Counted from the stretch's first letter, positions 40,080 through 51,528 are shown. The stretch is 64,000 nt of DNA from Formicarius rufipectus (GCA_013399695.1 VXAU01000760.1:248001-312000); one strand, 5' to 3'. Made by a program: numbers and translations. Notes: generated by a model not told the origin, from the letters alone.

Positions 40080-41017
40080 ATGTTTCCCCCATGTCCAATG
40101 GAGGTAATGCCAGCTGGCTCCAAGAGGCACCCACTGCTGTCTATGGGCAAGTGATGGTAGTAGAGCCTCTGGGATAACAGATGTAAGAAGGAGAAGAGAG
40201 AAAAAAACCTGCTGCAGAACAGCAGCTGGAGAGAGGAGTGACAATATGTGAGAGAAACAGTAAAGGAGAAGGGGAAGGAGTAGCTTCAGGAGGCAGAGCA
40301 GAGCTCCCCCTGCAGCCCACCGTGCAGGCCAGGGAGGAGCAGAGATCCACCTGCAGCCTGTGGAGGACCTGTTGTTGGAGCAGGTGGATGCCTGCATCCC
40401 TGGAGGGATACCAGTAATTCAAGGCCAGGCTGGATGGAATTCTGAGCAACGTGAACTACTGGAAGGTGTCTCTGACCATGGCAGGTGGTTGGAACAAGGT
40501 GATCTTTCCAACCCAAACCGTTCTGTCATTCTATGGCCAAAGGAGGCTGTCACCTCCATGGGAAGCCTGTGCTGAAGCAGGTTCCTGGCAGGACCAACGG
40601 ACCTGTGGAGAGAAGAACCCACACTGGGGCTGGGGAAGAGGATAAAGTGAAAGGAGTGGCAGGGACATGTAATGAAACGACTGCAACACCCCTTCCCTGT
40701 CCCCCTGCACTACTCAGGGCAAGAAATTGAAAGGGAAAAGAAATTAGGAGTGAAGTTGAGCCCAGGAAGAAGGGAGGGGTGAGTGGGTTGTCTCTTAAGA
40801 TTTGGTTTAAATTAATTTCCCCAAGCTGAGTCTGTTATGCCCATGATGGTAACTGATGGTCTCTGATCATCAACTGATGATCAACCGATCATCTCTGATA
40901 AGTGATCTCTCCCTGTTTTTATTTCAAACCATGAGTCTTTCTTACATTTTCTCTCCCTCTGATCACCTGAAATGGCTTGCTGTGCACCTATTACCCAGTC
41001 AGGGCGAGCCCACCACA
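40080..41017 (+). mobile_element. Solo LTR of an avian ERVL-like endogenous retrovirus
   Basis: The plus strand carries the ordered blocks of a bird LTR family: GGCTCCAAGAGGCACCC, GCCTCTGGGATAACAGATG, GAATATGTGAGAGAAACAG-like text, repeats of the type GAGCAGAGATCCACCTGCAG, AGTGAAGTTGAGCCCAGGAA, CCAAGCTGAGTCTGTTATGCC, CATGAGTCTTTCTTACATTT and a CCCACCACA end. No internal retroviral genes follow, so it is a solo LTR. The 5' boundary is uncertain. A CR1 tail at about 40397-40541 interrupts it. A TGATC-rich local duplication lies near 40850-40905. It is old and degraded. Confidence 0.75.
40397..40541 (+). mobile_element. CR1 3' tail inserted inside the LTR
   Basis: The sense CR1 3' end reads GGCCAGGCTGGATGGAATTC, then GAGCAACGTGAACTACTGG, then GGTTGGAACAAGGTGATC, and ends CAACCCAAACCGTTCTGTCATTCTATGG. 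It interrupts the LTR between GCAGGTGGATGCCTG and AAGGAGGCTGTCACC, which are contiguous in the LTR family as I know it. So the CR1 insertion came after the LTR. Confidence 0.8.
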
Positions 41018-41823
41018 AGAGGTAAGCATACAACCAGCACAGAGGCACAAAGAAAAGAAAACCCAGAGCTGCAAAGCTGACAGTTCCAGCTCCAGTTCAA
41101 GTGCAAGCTTAGGCACACAGCAAGCAGCTTTGCTCCAGAAGCCCTTTCACCTCTGCAGGCCATGTCGGCAGGCGCATTCCCCATCCTCTCTGCAGGGGGA
41201 TACAAGCAGCAAGCACTGTCTTCAGATTTCAATTAAAGATGAAGTGTTTACACTTATTTTCTTTTCTGGGAGCCCTCTTTTCTCCTCTTCACAAGTTCTT
41301 CTAAACCCCACTTATTTTATTTTTCTTTTACATATAATATAAACCTTTTCACCTGGTGAGAAAGAGGAACTTCTGGGGTGAAGGAGAAACTGATGGCAGG
41401 GAGTTTCTGCTTACTGCAGCATTAATTCCCTATGTTTACCACAGCTTACTCCATAAAGCCTTTACTCTCCTCCACCCACTTCATTTGTACTTTCCCATCT
41501 TCCTTTAGGCAGTGTTTTTTTCTTTATGTTTGTTTGTTTTTTCTTTTAAGCAGAGATAAGTTTTTAACACATATTTCATTGCTCAGCTGGACCTCCTAAG
41601 CTAGTTACTGCTTAGAGCCAGGCTAATCAGGAGAGGAGACAGGATGTCCAGCAGAGAACTGACACAAAAATGACAAATAGACTAAGAAGTGAAGGTGAAG
41701 CTCAATACTATGGTCAGGAAAGCAGATATACCAGCAGCGCAGCCTGAAAGTGGGCAAGTGACTGATCACCAACTCACTGGTAACTACAGATGTAGACAAA
41801 GATTTGGCATTAACAAGCACAGT
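41018..41823. other. Non-coding stretch downstream of the candidate gene's poly(A) site
   Basis: Lies between the solo LTR and the minus-strand AATAAA at 41824-41829. No gene is recognised. On the minus strand it begins with GT-rich text (CTGTGCTTGTTAATG) just past the AATAAA, as expected downstream of a cleavage site. Confidence 0.5.
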
Positions 41824-41829
41824 TTTATT
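41824..41829 (-). terminator. Poly(A) signal AATAAA of the candidate minus-strand gene
   Basis: The canonical hexamer on the minus strand starts 78 nt after the stop codon of the terminal exon at 41907-42040 and is followed by GT-rich sequence. The short 3' UTR (41830-41906) is AT-rich. The position fits a 3' cleavage signal, although AATAAA is also frequent by chance in AT-rich DNA. Confidence 0.45.
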
Positions 41830-41906
41830 CATTAACTATTTCATTACAGAAAAAATATTTTTTAAAAAATCTCAAAGAAATTTGGCTGGTTTGTAACCAC
41901 AGACAT

Positions 41907-42040
41907 CTATTTAACAGGCAGTACAGCACCTTTTAATGTAGCCTGACCTCGAACTTTAAATACGTTGGTTCGCTGCTGCTGCTTTTGTTCTAACACTGCT
42001 TTAGCCAAAGTGCTCAAACTAAAACATTTGGGTTTCTTCT
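41907..42040 (-). CDS. Terminal coding exon of an unidentified multi-exon gene
   Basis: On the minus strand an acceptor (TTGCTGCTATTGCGTCTACAG, with a GACTAAG branch-point-like site upstream) precedes 134 nt: two bases completing a codon, 43 codons and TAG. The peptide starts KKPKCFSLSTLAKAVLEQ, contains a QQQRTN run and ends KGAVLPVK. Three CpGs in about 20 bp contrast with the depleted surroundings. The incoming phase matches the exon at 43210-43324, giving a GAG (Glu) codon across the junction. A poly(A) signal follows. The peptide is basic and Gln/Lys-rich, like a protein tail. The family is not recognised. It could be an intact gene or a decaying one (see the exon at 51529-51627). Confidence 0.58.
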
Positions 42041-43209
42041 CTGTAGACGCAATAGCAGCAAAGACACACCTCATGCTAAAGAGATGAAGAGCCTTAGTCT
42101 GGGAATAGTCCAGTTGAAAAAGCCAGAGCCTAAGGAAAAAGCAGCTGACAGGGAGTGCCAGGGGAAACAAGAGTGAGCCAAGCCAGCAGCAAAAGCACAT
42201 GAGGTGGAGGAAATGAGTGCGGCCACAAGGACGGGGACAAAGCACACAGGGGCTGGAGGGCAATCACTGACAGATAATCCATAGCTAATATTTCATGTCC
42301 TTCTGGAAAATGCCCAAACTTTTATTGGTTCCAAAGAGTGACAGGACTCACACTGTGGCGGTAACACCTAAGACAACAAGGCTTCCTACAGCAAGAATAA
42401 GAACTAGGTCGTAAAAGATCATGCATGCAGACCATAGTGACAGTGTGCTGCTGGAGTTCCCTAATAGCTATGACAAATGGACCCTCTAAAGCATCTTGTA
42501 GTGATTCACTTAATACCTTTGAGATTTGTGCAAAGGGGCATGAAATGCTGTGATATCTCTAGCAAGCATTAGAAAGCCTTTTTTCTTTGGGAAATGTGTC
42601 TCAACCAAAAAGGGATTTTTTAGGTTTTCTTCTAAATTTTATGATTGTATTAGACCCTGATATTTTGAAAATATTAGGTCCTTTTAAGTAATAAAAATTT
42701 TCTTCCCCCCCCCCCCCCCCACTTTTTTTATTCTAGACAGCTCTTCCCTATATATTTCTGGTACCAATTGTGCTGCTATGTGATCTCAGTTGAATTTTTT
42801 AATGAAGAAATAAAATATTACTGTCCTTTCCTTTGGCATTATCTGCTTAGTTTCCCTTCTGTCTCAAATAACATACTCTCCAAATATTTCTCATTCCCAG
42901 TCAATCATAACAGTTGCTGTTTCTGTGGTGTAGAGTATTTAGAAATACTTCTGGAGCTAGAGCATTTGAACAGCCATAAAATGCACATCCATATTACATG
43001 GTCAATGGGGTGACTATATAAACAAATCAGATTGCACTCCATCTGTCTATAAATGAAAAGTGGTAGAGAAAAATTTATTATCATTTATAGTAATTTTTCT
43101 TTATCTGTGGATAAAGGCTTACGGAGCTTAGTGTGAAATACTTCTGATGCAGCTTTAGAACAACTCACAAGCCTTAAGTCTACCACGTGTTTGTTGCTCT
43201 TTTGCTTAC
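42041..43209 (-). other. Proposed last intron
   Basis: On the minus strand it starts GTAAGC at 43209 and ends ACAG at 42041, about 1.17 kb, phase 1. It contains a run of 16 C at 42705-42720 on the plus strand, a slippage-prone tract, and otherwise AT-rich sequence without open frames of note. Confidence 0.5.
42705..42720. repeat. Run of 16 C
   Basis: Uninterrupted C homopolymer after TCTT and before ACTTTTTT. Such runs are rare in this AT-rich window and prone to miscounting. Confidence 0.95.
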
Positions 43210-43324
43210 CTGATGTCAGTCTTGATAGCAAACCAGCATCCCAGCTCTGGCCTGGCTGCTGCCTCAAGTGCTCCCTAGCAACTGAGCCATTGCAAAGTTC
43301 CTGCTCAGGAGAGCTGGAGAGCAA
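43210..43324 (-). CDS. Penultimate coding exon of the unidentified gene
   Basis: 115 nt on the minus strand, from the acceptor CAAATCTCCACAG to a near-perfect CAG/GTAAGC donor. It enters in phase 0 and leaves in phase 1. The 38 codons read LLSSSPEQELCNGSVAREHL followed by RQQPGQSWDAGLLSRLTS. The composition is protein-like (Glu, Arg, Gln, Leu), unlike the Lys/Asn/Phe-rich chance frames of this window. The phase-1 exit fits the terminal exon exactly, and the phase-0 entry fits the exon at 44533-44608. The acceptor is only moderately pyrimidine-rich. Function unknown. Confidence 0.6.
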
Positions 43325-44532
43325 CTGTGGAGATTTGTATGTCAACACTGCCTTTTTTCATACAAAAATAAAAATATCAAAATATTTATGTAATATTTCT
43401 ATCAAAATATTTCTGCTTCTTGAAACATAAGTCAAGGGTAGCCATTTCACTGCAGGCAAAGAGTTGAATGAAAGAGGAACAACAAGGCTCATGAAAATAA
43501 TAAAAAAAATAAATTCTGTAAATCCTACTATTTTCTAAGTCATGGGAACCATATGAGGCAGAATATAAAGTTGTCCAAGGCTGATAGACACAATTCATAT
43601 GGAATCCAAGAAACAGAAATATGTTACTGAGGATGGTATATGCACAAGTTGCTATTAACCTCAATGTTACACCAAAGTGGGAAAAGACTGTCCAGGTGTC
43701 AGTATGTGGCACACAAAAACACACTTTTTGTTTTATTTCTTACTCTCCCACTTTTCCTTCCTCAAAAAACTCCACATATACTCACAAATGACTTTCAAAA
43801 GAAATTCAGGCAGGCAGCACAAGATAGATTATTTCTAGCAGTCAAATTCAAAAGCCTTTCCATATCCCAAAATTAAATATGCATAGTAAAAAAGCACTTC
43901 AATCGATTAAACTGGAATGACAAAGGGAATAAACAACATCCATTAAAGGCTAGGGTTATGCTGAGGAAAGACATTCAACACACAAATTTAGTACTTATGC
44001 CTGAAAATCCAATTGACACAGTAGGTTACAACCATTGCAAGGAACCTGTTCTGGCCCATCGTGCAATGGTTACACAGAACACACAGCCTTTATGGTCTGC
44101 AGCCTTTGCAGCAGGGAATTCAAAGTTCTCTGCAAAGAACAGACTTTGAGCAAACAGGCTTTGAGCAAACAGGCTCAAAGGAGCTCTTACAATAAACTAT
44201 GCCAAGACCTGTCTTAGTAACTTCCAATTATGCACTAACCCACCAACACAAGATAAATTGCTGAATTTTGGAAAAAAATACAGTACAGAAAACAGTACAG
44301 TTAAAACTCAGTATTCCTGAACATGCACCATATAATGCTTGTCTTTTAAGGTTCCAGGTAAGAGAAAGAAGCTGCTTTAGATTTCAATTGCACACACCTC
44401 TTAGAGAGTAGATTTCCTTTTTTCCCTTTGTCCTGATCCTGTCAAGTAGGGCATTTACACTTGAATGGGAACAGGATCAGGGTCACTGCTCCCTCTTTTA
44501 AACTGCTTTGCATTTGTAAGTCCATGTCCTAC
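43325..44532 (-). other. Proposed intron
   Basis: Phase-0 intron of about 1.2 kb with a GTAGGA donor at its upper end. It holds a 15-bp perfect tandem duplication (CTTTGAGCAAACAGG, 44144-44173) and a chance open frame at 43386-43724. Confidence 0.42.
44144..44173. repeat. Perfect 15-bp tandem duplication
   Basis: CTTTGAGCAAACAGG occurs twice back to back, followed by CTCAAAGG, which partly inverts the unit. It lies in a proposed intron. No function is visible. Confidence 0.9.
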
Positions 44533-44608
44533 CTTCAGCACAGAACAAAGCTGTTCATGGAAAGTCATGTAATACTGCCCATGAAATCTTGAATCTTCTA
44601 ATATTTTT
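44533..44608 (-). CDS. Coding exon of the unidentified gene
   Basis: 76 nt on the minus strand between a good acceptor (GTTTTATTGCTTCCCTTAAG, with CCTAAG branch-like text) and a CTGAAG/GTAGGA donor. One base completes the incoming codon, then 25 codons read KILEDSRFHGQY and YMTFHEQLCSVLK. The other two frames contain stops. It exits in phase 0, as the next exon requires, and enters in phase 2, which fits the donor at 48748. The text is strongly protein-like, but I cannot name a domain. Confidence 0.5.
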
Positions 44609-47600
44609 CTTAAGGGAAGCAATAAAACTTAGGCATAATTATTAATATAATTTTTCCATTGTGCCTTTCAGTTCTCAAGCTCTGCTTTAGCTTTGCATCA
44701 TTGCTGCAAGGTAGTAATATTTTACTCACTGTATGGATGGCTAAGGTGATGAAAGAACAATCCAAACAAAAAGGCAACAAAGATAAAATCTGAAGCCTGG
44801 GAACACCTCGTTGTGTCTTGTGCTAACCAGTGAGTTATTAGAGATGCTTCAGTTAATATGTGTGTTCTTGCCAAGATCTCTGTGCAGCCGTTCCTTGACA
44901 GCATGCTTTTCTTTCAACAGTCTCTAGATAGAAGAAAAGGCTATTAAAAGAAGTTTGCCTTCTCAAGCCTTTCAAAGAATTACAGTGTTATATGACTCTG
45001 AGAAGCTTATTTTGAAACATGTAAAAGGGGCCTGATCATCACACCTGAAAAGCACCTGCATTCTTAAATTTTTGCCAAATTCTTGCAGAAATCTAAATGT
45101 CAGCTCTCTAGATAGTAAAACTCAATTATTCCTTTAATACTCAGAGCTTTATAACCCCCTTCCCCAGAGAGCAACATTATATACATTTTCAAGGACATGT
45201 GAGCTTTTGCTGATGGCCTGTTATTCCCCAGATACTCATCCATCTGGTGTTCCTTTTGGTGTATTTCTCTGTAGATGGATAAGACTGCAATTTGGATCAA
45301 CTGTCTAAAATCCTTGTGCACCTCCTGGCTACCCATGGTGATAGCAGCTTTCTGTGCCCAGCAGTTCCTAAGAGATGCCATTTGCAGTGCACAGCTCTGT
45401 GCAACAGCCCAGCAAAGCTCCTATTTCCCATTTCAGGTAAACAGTGACTCTGAGCACTTGAATAGAGCAACATTTTATCAATATCACTGAGAGATCAGAA
45501 TCAGTCCAAACCCACAAGCTTTAAGGTTTTCATTAACTATTGTGGGGCAACTGGAAGCCTATTTTCATTTCAAAAAAATTACCTTTCAAACATCTCTATC
45601 ACAGCTCTCTGATTTTTTTTTTTTCTCCAGGGTTGCCTCTTTATTTTCATGGAGAAAAATGTGTTAAGTTCTTTACATGCAATAGGCAGGCAGTGAACTG
45701 TGAGCACAGCCAAATCCCATGGTGACTGGATGTCTGCAGCCCAATTTACTGCACTCCTCCTTCCAATAAGCAGGCAAGGCAAAGAACGGAACAATTTTGC
45801 TTATCTACTGCTTGCTGCTCACTTTCAGCAATGGGTGGGAAGGCAGCATCATCTCTCACTCTGTGCAGACATTTTTTATCTGCATGCCCTGAAATTGAAA
45901 TTTTGAGATGTCTATAAATAAGTAAAAACCTGTCTGTATTTAATGCAATGTGATATTTGCATAATTACTTTTCAAGGTAATGAGTACAACAGAAGCCAAA
46001 CCACAGAAGGCTGAATATCTTTAGAGCAGCCTTTGCCAACACATAAACACAGAACTCTTGTATCAAATTGCAGAGCAGTTTAGAACGAGCATAATTTATT
46101 TAGGGAACAATAAGCATCTATTTGTGCTGGGCAGGTGGCCAAGGTGAACAAATGAAAGACATATATGTAATTGAATATTAGATGAACCATCATTACATTT
46201 CACCACCATTTGTCTCTAGGAATATCTACAACCAACCCTGCTGAGCAAAACATTGTAGAATAAAGGTGGCTGTCAAACTACCTTCTCCAAAGCCAAGAAA
46301 ACAGTTGGGCTGAAGCAAATAATGACAATATGAAAGAAAATATTCTGAGTTGGTGGTTACTCTCTTTGTTAGGTGATGAAATCTAGACTAACATCAGGTC
46401 TAATGCTCAGAGAACTGGTGAGTAACTGCCTGGGTAGATGGTTAATTAACTGGCAGGTAGGGGGTGGGACGCAGATGGAGATGGCTAACCTGCATCGACA
46501 TACAGCAACCAACCAACACACACTACACAGCAAAGCCCAGAGAGAGATGGGCATCAGCTACTAAGCCAAGCTATGACAATGCTTCACTATCCACTTACGG
46601 CATAACCCATCAAATAGTAATTAATATCAATATTATTTAGGAGTTTATGGTGTCCTCTTCGAAAACACTTCCAAGATTATTACAGAACTTTGGAGAACAT
46701 TGGTCCACAAGTAAGACATGATTTCTACACAGGGAAAGGTTGTGGTCTTTGGGGGCCTAAATGTTTTGACAATTCTGACTGAAAATATTCCCAATGTTTT
46801 CTAACATAGATAGTGTGTGGAACATGAAGAGACTCACATTGCACCTCTGTATAATGTGTAAAAGTAACTTGATAAAGCAACTGAAATTCTGAAGCACCCA
46901 ACTCCAGATATTGTCACAGCATCTTAATAAAGCAGAGCAGTAAATACATAAGCAATTATAAACATAGCCTGTTTAAACTCTTCTGTCTCAGATTGTAATA
47001 TTATGACCTAGTGCTGCTGAGAACTGTACATTCTAAAAACTAGGAGGTTCTCAAATCACAATTAGAAGAGAACTGAAATTTTAAAAAAAAGAATTAATAA
47101 AGTGGTTTGAATAAAGTCTCTTCTTTTTATGAATGTAAACCCACAACTTTTAGTATCTCAAAATATTTTAGTTAAAATTTTCTGCATAATACAGAGTTTG
47201 AAAATATTAACAAAACTCTCAAACACTCTCTCTGTATATATATATATGAAAAGACAGATTAGCTACTAGCAAATAAAAAATGAAAAAATAGAACTATTTG
47301 TTCCTGCCTCAGAACACAGAATCAGAAGTGATATGTAATTGGAAAAAAAATTAAGGCTCTTTACATGAAATTTAATGGTAAACTGTATCCAGTAAAAGAC
47401 AAATGAAACTACTGGAGATCAGAGAGGATTCACTTACACAGAAAAATGAAGCATTAACTTGCCTGTTGTGCTGCTGAGGCCCTCAAGCTTTCACTAACTT
47501 TTCCAGGAATGTTAATGTATATAAGAGAATGAACTACTCAATATCCATCTAAGTGACAGCAAAGCATGAATAAAGTAACACCCTGCCTGAAAGGTGTAAA

Positions 47601-48747
47601 TATCTAAGAGGAATAACTTACCAGGTATTATCAGGTCACAAGAGTGGTCAGAAATTACTGCTTTGCCTAAGTGGTTGGTGTTACACAAAATTTAAATCAA
47701 CAGTGAACATGTTACACATTGCAAATTTTTTTTCAGGGGCAGAAGTGATTCCAGTGATGGGCAGTATTAGAGAGAGGCCACAGGACAATGACCTCAAGTC
47801 TCATCCTGTAAGGAACATTTCAGCTTAAGGAAGAGAAGGAGAACTTTGTCTTTTAAAGGACATTTCCTGGAATATGCATGTCACAGGCAGGTAACCTGTA
47901 GATTGGAAGCTCAAAACAGAAAGTCTTGTCCCATCAATGTCTCAACAAGAAACCAGAGTAGTGTGACCAGACCCCACTACTATGGCCATAGAGGTGATCT
48001 ACAGCTCAAATACCTGGGAAATCATTTTGGGTTTGTTTCCCAGCATGAATTCTTGCTCTGTAAAATGGCAATGTTTCGCTTTCCCAGTTGTACAGAATTT
48101 GCATTTCAGTCATTTATTATTTTGCTAGATTCAAAGTACTTCAAAAATTCACAAGAAAATTTGGTTCCTTCCTCTGCATTTCTTTTGCCACACATATGTT
48201 AAACAATACTTCAGAGAGAAATCTCAATTGTCAAGAGCTCTTGCAGCCATGCATCAATCTTTTTAATAGAGTTCACCGGGGTTTTTTTCCCCCTTCTTCA
48301 CAATAGTAACTAAGACTCTATAAATTCTGGGATTTTGGTCTGCAAATAAAAATCTCCTGGACGTGCCCTTGCATTTATAAATGTGTTAGTTACTAGATTT
48401 TTTGCACTGCTTGCTTTTAGCAGCCTATGGCAGGAAATAAATAATAGTAAATCTAAGTTATTAATTCTACTGTAAGTCAAATGCAGTAAGAATATCTCAC
48501 AAGACTCATAAGCTGAAGGGGAAAAGTTTGTTTTCCTTTTTTTTTTTTTTTAAAAAGCTTGCATTCCCAAACCCATTTAGACACATCAGTGACTTCTCTA
48601 GAATTACCTTTCTTTCCTCTGAAAAAACTCTGACCAGAAATGACATCGTGTTTTCTGGCAATTTGACCCTTCGAAATGTTCAGCTTTTCATCAGAAAGTC
48701 TGCACAGACAGTATTATTTCTTCATTTTAATCTTACTGAATACATAC
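44609..48747 (-). other. Proposed large intron
   Basis: About 4.1 kb. Several isolated splice-like pairs occur on both strands (for example plus-strand 46373-46418 and minus-strand 47630-47675), but none fits the phase of the flanking exons. The 93-residue minus-strand frame at 45100-45381 is unassigned. Confidence 0.35.
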
Positions 48748-48796
48748 CTGATGTACACAATCACCTCTGGATGGGCAACCTCTTCTTCTCCCAACA
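48748..48796 (-). CDS. Tentative coding exon of the unidentified gene
   Basis: On the minus strand it ends ACATCAG at a consensus GTATGT donor. In the frame that fits both neighbours it reads LGEEEVAHPEVIVYI, and the two carried bases plus the next exon give Arg. The best-looking acceptor (ACTTCTCACCTCCAG, exon start 48804) would put a TAA in this frame, so the in-frame reading needs the next AG eight bases on (ATAAACAG). The intron before it would then be only 50 nt. The donor is strong and the acceptor choice is doubtful. Confidence 0.35.
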
Positions 48797-48846
48797 CTGT
48801 TTATCTGGAGGTGAGAAGTCAGAATGGGGTCATAAGCAAACCTAAC

Positions 48847-49037
48847 CATCCACAAACCAATTCTTCAAAGCAATTTTTGAACGTCGTGAGACAATACAAA
48901 GTAACAATGCAGAACTCGATGCTCCAGGAGCTCCTCTTAAGCTCAGGAAGAAGTGGTTTTGGGTCAGGAATCCTGAGCACTCTGGACTCAGTGCTCTCCA
49001 CGTGGGCTGAATGCTCTTACAGCTCACAAAGCGATCA
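48847..49037 (-). CDS. Longest internal coding exon found, unidentified gene
   Basis: An excellent acceptor (GAGCTGCCTGTTCTTACAG) on the minus strand opens a frame entered by one base in phase with the exon at 50466-50502. It reads DRFVSCKSIQPTWRALSPEC, then SGFLTQNHFFLSLRGAPG, and ends SKIALKNWFVD before running into a TAG at 48844-48842. At least four CpGs occur, against strong depletion outside. The alternation of hydrophobic and polar residues suggests beta-strands. The 3' end is not settled: only a weak GATG/GTTAGG donor keeps the frame. Confidence 0.5.
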
Positions 49038-50465
49038 CTGTAAGAACAGGCAGCTCTCAAGCTCTGCCTGCTGTGCTACCCAGTCTCAGTGATCAGCAGC
49101 AAGCAGAGAAGTACAGGAATGATGGTGTTTTCCAGGCTTTCATAAGGTCTGGTTTAAGGGTTTTGTCAGCCACAGAGAGCTTCTTGGTATCCAATAGCTC
49201 CCAAATACTTTCTTCTTTGAATTTGTGTCCTGCCATTTAGAGAATCTGACAACACTTTGCCTGTTAGATACCCCTATGGCAAAGGCTTCCACCCTCTTCT
49301 GCAGCAAAATCAAACCTGAGTTTAGAAGTTCTTCATGCTGGCCTGATGTTTTAAATTTCTTTCTACCAGATAATGGATCTAATATTGCTTACCTTCTCTA
49401 TAAATATATATAATCATGTAAAAAATGTACTTCCAACTGGTAACTCCCATGGAACTAAACAAGACATCTGTAAAGGGACTTTCTAACAGAAGTGACAAGT
49501 GAATCTTGGTGAATCTTGTTTATAACTTACCAGGGGTGATTTTGGAAATTTGAAAGGTGATATTTGGAAATTTGAAAGGTAATATTCATTAAAAAGGTAA
49601 AGTTTTTCCCTTATTCACCTGTATAATATACATTTACATATGTCTGAGTGATCTTCTTTTTAAATATTAACACTAATTTTGTTTTCTTTTGGGCAGTTAC
49701 CCCTTCCTAATTTTTCCCAAATTTATTTGGAAGTAGATGTGTGAACAAGAATATGCTTTAGATAATTCTTTTTAAAAGTCTGCCATACAAGTTATCTCTA
49801 CTTGTTAAATTTTAAAAATTTCAATTTAGGACATGAAAGTACCATTCTTGTCACTGGTGAAAATGTAAAATAGAAATCTATCTGGAGGGTAAATCATGGA
49901 GTCGTGTCAAGTCAAACAGAGGCAAGTTCTGCATTATCTGCACTTCCATGAACTGATTCCACCCTAAAGATACACTATGGTAGGAATTTAGAAGTGGATG
50001 AGGCCATCAGATTGTGGAGCAATCTGGTAAACAGTTCTGGTGATTTATACTGGTACAGGTCTCTTCTCATCAAACACTGACCTAGTGAATTAATCACTGA
50101 GGAATAAACCTCAAGTAAGCCCTCATTCCTGTTCCACTTTTGCAATAAAACTAAAACTCAAATAATCACAAGCTTATCCAGCCAAATATCTACTTAACCT
50201 AAACACATTAAAAGTAGTTAAAACAAAATAAAACAATAAAAGAAAGCCAAATCAGCTGAATTTGTTCTTAATTAAATACAACAGACCAACTGTGCTGTGC
50301 ACCTCAGGAAACTTCAGGGGCTACAGAAAGCTCCAGATTAGATTACTGTGCATCATTCACAAATCCAGCAGGAGTTTTGCTCTGCTACAGAAATGTTTTG
50401 CTTTGTGATCCACACAGAGTCTCCCTAGATGGTCAATCAGAAAGTTCTGCTCCCAGTTTTCTTAC
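49038..50465 (-). other. Proposed intron
   Basis: About 1.4 kb with a GTAAGA donor at the upper end and a pyrimidine-rich acceptor at the lower end. It includes a 21-22-bp imperfect tandem duplication (TTTGGAAATTTGAAAGG units, 49537-49579) and two isolated donor-like sites (near 49392 and 49540) without usable exons. Confidence 0.42.
49537..49579. repeat. Imperfect 21/22-bp tandem duplication
   Basis: TGATTTTGGAAATTTGAAAGG is followed directly by TGATATTTGGAAATTTGAAAGG with a one-base insertion. Local duplication in a proposed intron. Confidence 0.9.
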
Positions 50466-50502
50466 CTCTTCCCAACATTTTTCCCTAAAGAAAGAGTTGT
50501 TT
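50466..50502 (-). CDS. Short coding exon (37 nt) of the unidentified gene
   Basis: Both splice sites are near consensus: acceptor CTTGTTTCCTCACTCAG and donor GAAGAG/GTAAGA. In the matching frame two bases complete a Glu codon, 11 codons read TTLSLGKNVGK, and two bases are carried out to form Ser with the next exon. Exons this short are well known in large repeat-containing proteins, but alone the evidence would be weak. The phase match on both sides is what supports it. Confidence 0.5.
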
Positions 50503-50743
50503 CTGAGTGAGGAAACAAGATTGAGAGAGTGATTTAAAAAGTCCAAGGTAATATATATCCAAAGGCTGGGAATGTTTGCCCTCTTTCAAACACAAATCAC
50601 TTCGCTTTCCCTGCCAGCAAATGCATTTGACAACAGAGGCATCCGTGGCACTTCATGCAGCACATGAAAATGGTCTTTTGAGAGTTACATTATTGGGTTT
50701 TTGGGTCCCAAGCACCAAAGGATTTAGGGCCTTAGAGACGTAC

Positions 50744-50772
50744 CTTCCTCAGGGACACCCCTTAATACAACA
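50744..50772 (-). CDS. Short coding exon (29 nt) of the unidentified gene
   Basis: Minus strand: acceptor CAGCCTGCTTTCAG, donor GAGGAAG/GTACGT. It carries the codons for VVLRGVPEE between a shared Ser and a shared Glu codon. An alternative acceptor 11 nt upstream (exon to 50783, after CTGTTCTGTCAG) keeps the same frame and would add PAF, but would then enter in phase 0 instead of phase 2. The VVLRG text looks like the edge strand of a beta-sandwich repeat; that is inference. Confidence 0.45.
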
Positions 50773-51333
50773 CTGAAAGCAGGCTGACAGAACAGGATAT
50801 TCTAAACTCAGTGTTATGTTAATGAAATAATTCAACATTTTATTAACATGGGAAATGAGAGTTTGATTGTGCTTGCTCAGACCAGAACTCTCTGAAGTCT
50901 CTTGGAATGTACTGGGAGATAGAGAAAACATACACATAAGTAAAAATATGAGCTCATCTACTCAGCCAATGGAAAATTTACTCAATTCTTATTCCCCAAA
51001 CTCAGAGTGGGGTGGAGGGCACAGAAAGGCAAGTTAAAAACAGACCACTTCTGCTAGGACAGGATGACTTCAGGATGCTGTAACCTCTGCAATGCTCCAG
51101 TGACCTTTTCACAGCAACACAGAAGGAGGGCAGGGCAATGACCCTTCTTGCCTTCACACCTTCACAGTCTCATAATTCAACAGCTCAAAGTTGCAGAAGG
51201 GAGCAACTATTGCCAAACTTTGTAGTGCTGACAATTACAGAGGAATAAGAAGATTTCTGCATGGTTCCTGGTCACTATCTGCACAAAGACCAGAGTTAAG
51301 CTGAGCTTTTAAAATGTGCAAAAGCTGCATTAC

Positions 51334-51383
51334 CTCTGGCAAAGTCCATACAACTGTACACTCAAAGTTTCACTCAGACCTAT
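51334..51383 (-). CDS. Coding exon (50 nt) of the unidentified gene
   Basis: Minus strand: acceptor GTATTAATTAATTTACAG, donor CCAGAG/GTAATG. Only the phase-0 frame is open and reads IGLSETLSVQLYGLCQ, with two bases carried out. It fits in phase with the exon at 51529-51627 above and that at 50744-50772 below. The acceptor tract is T/A-rich rather than C/T-rich. Confidence 0.45.
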
Positions 51384-51528
51384 CTGTAAATTAATTAATA
51401 CGTCAGAGAAACCACCCCATTACCCATCTTTGATATAACAATACAATCACAATTTAATCACATTTCCACTATTTCAATTTCCTTCCCTGGTTAGGATAGA
51501 AGTGCAACTGGAAAGCTGAGGACATTAC

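Noticed and set aside
40141..40730. Several overlapping open frames on both strands
   Set aside because: All lie within the solo LTR and its nested CR1 tail.
45100..45381. 93-residue minus-strand open frame in the proposed large intron
   Set aside because: Possible acceptor inside it, but no usable donor and no matching phase.
46373..46418. About 45-nt plus-strand segment between TTAG and GTGAGT
   Set aside because: Isolated, on the strand opposite to the supported gene, with no partner.
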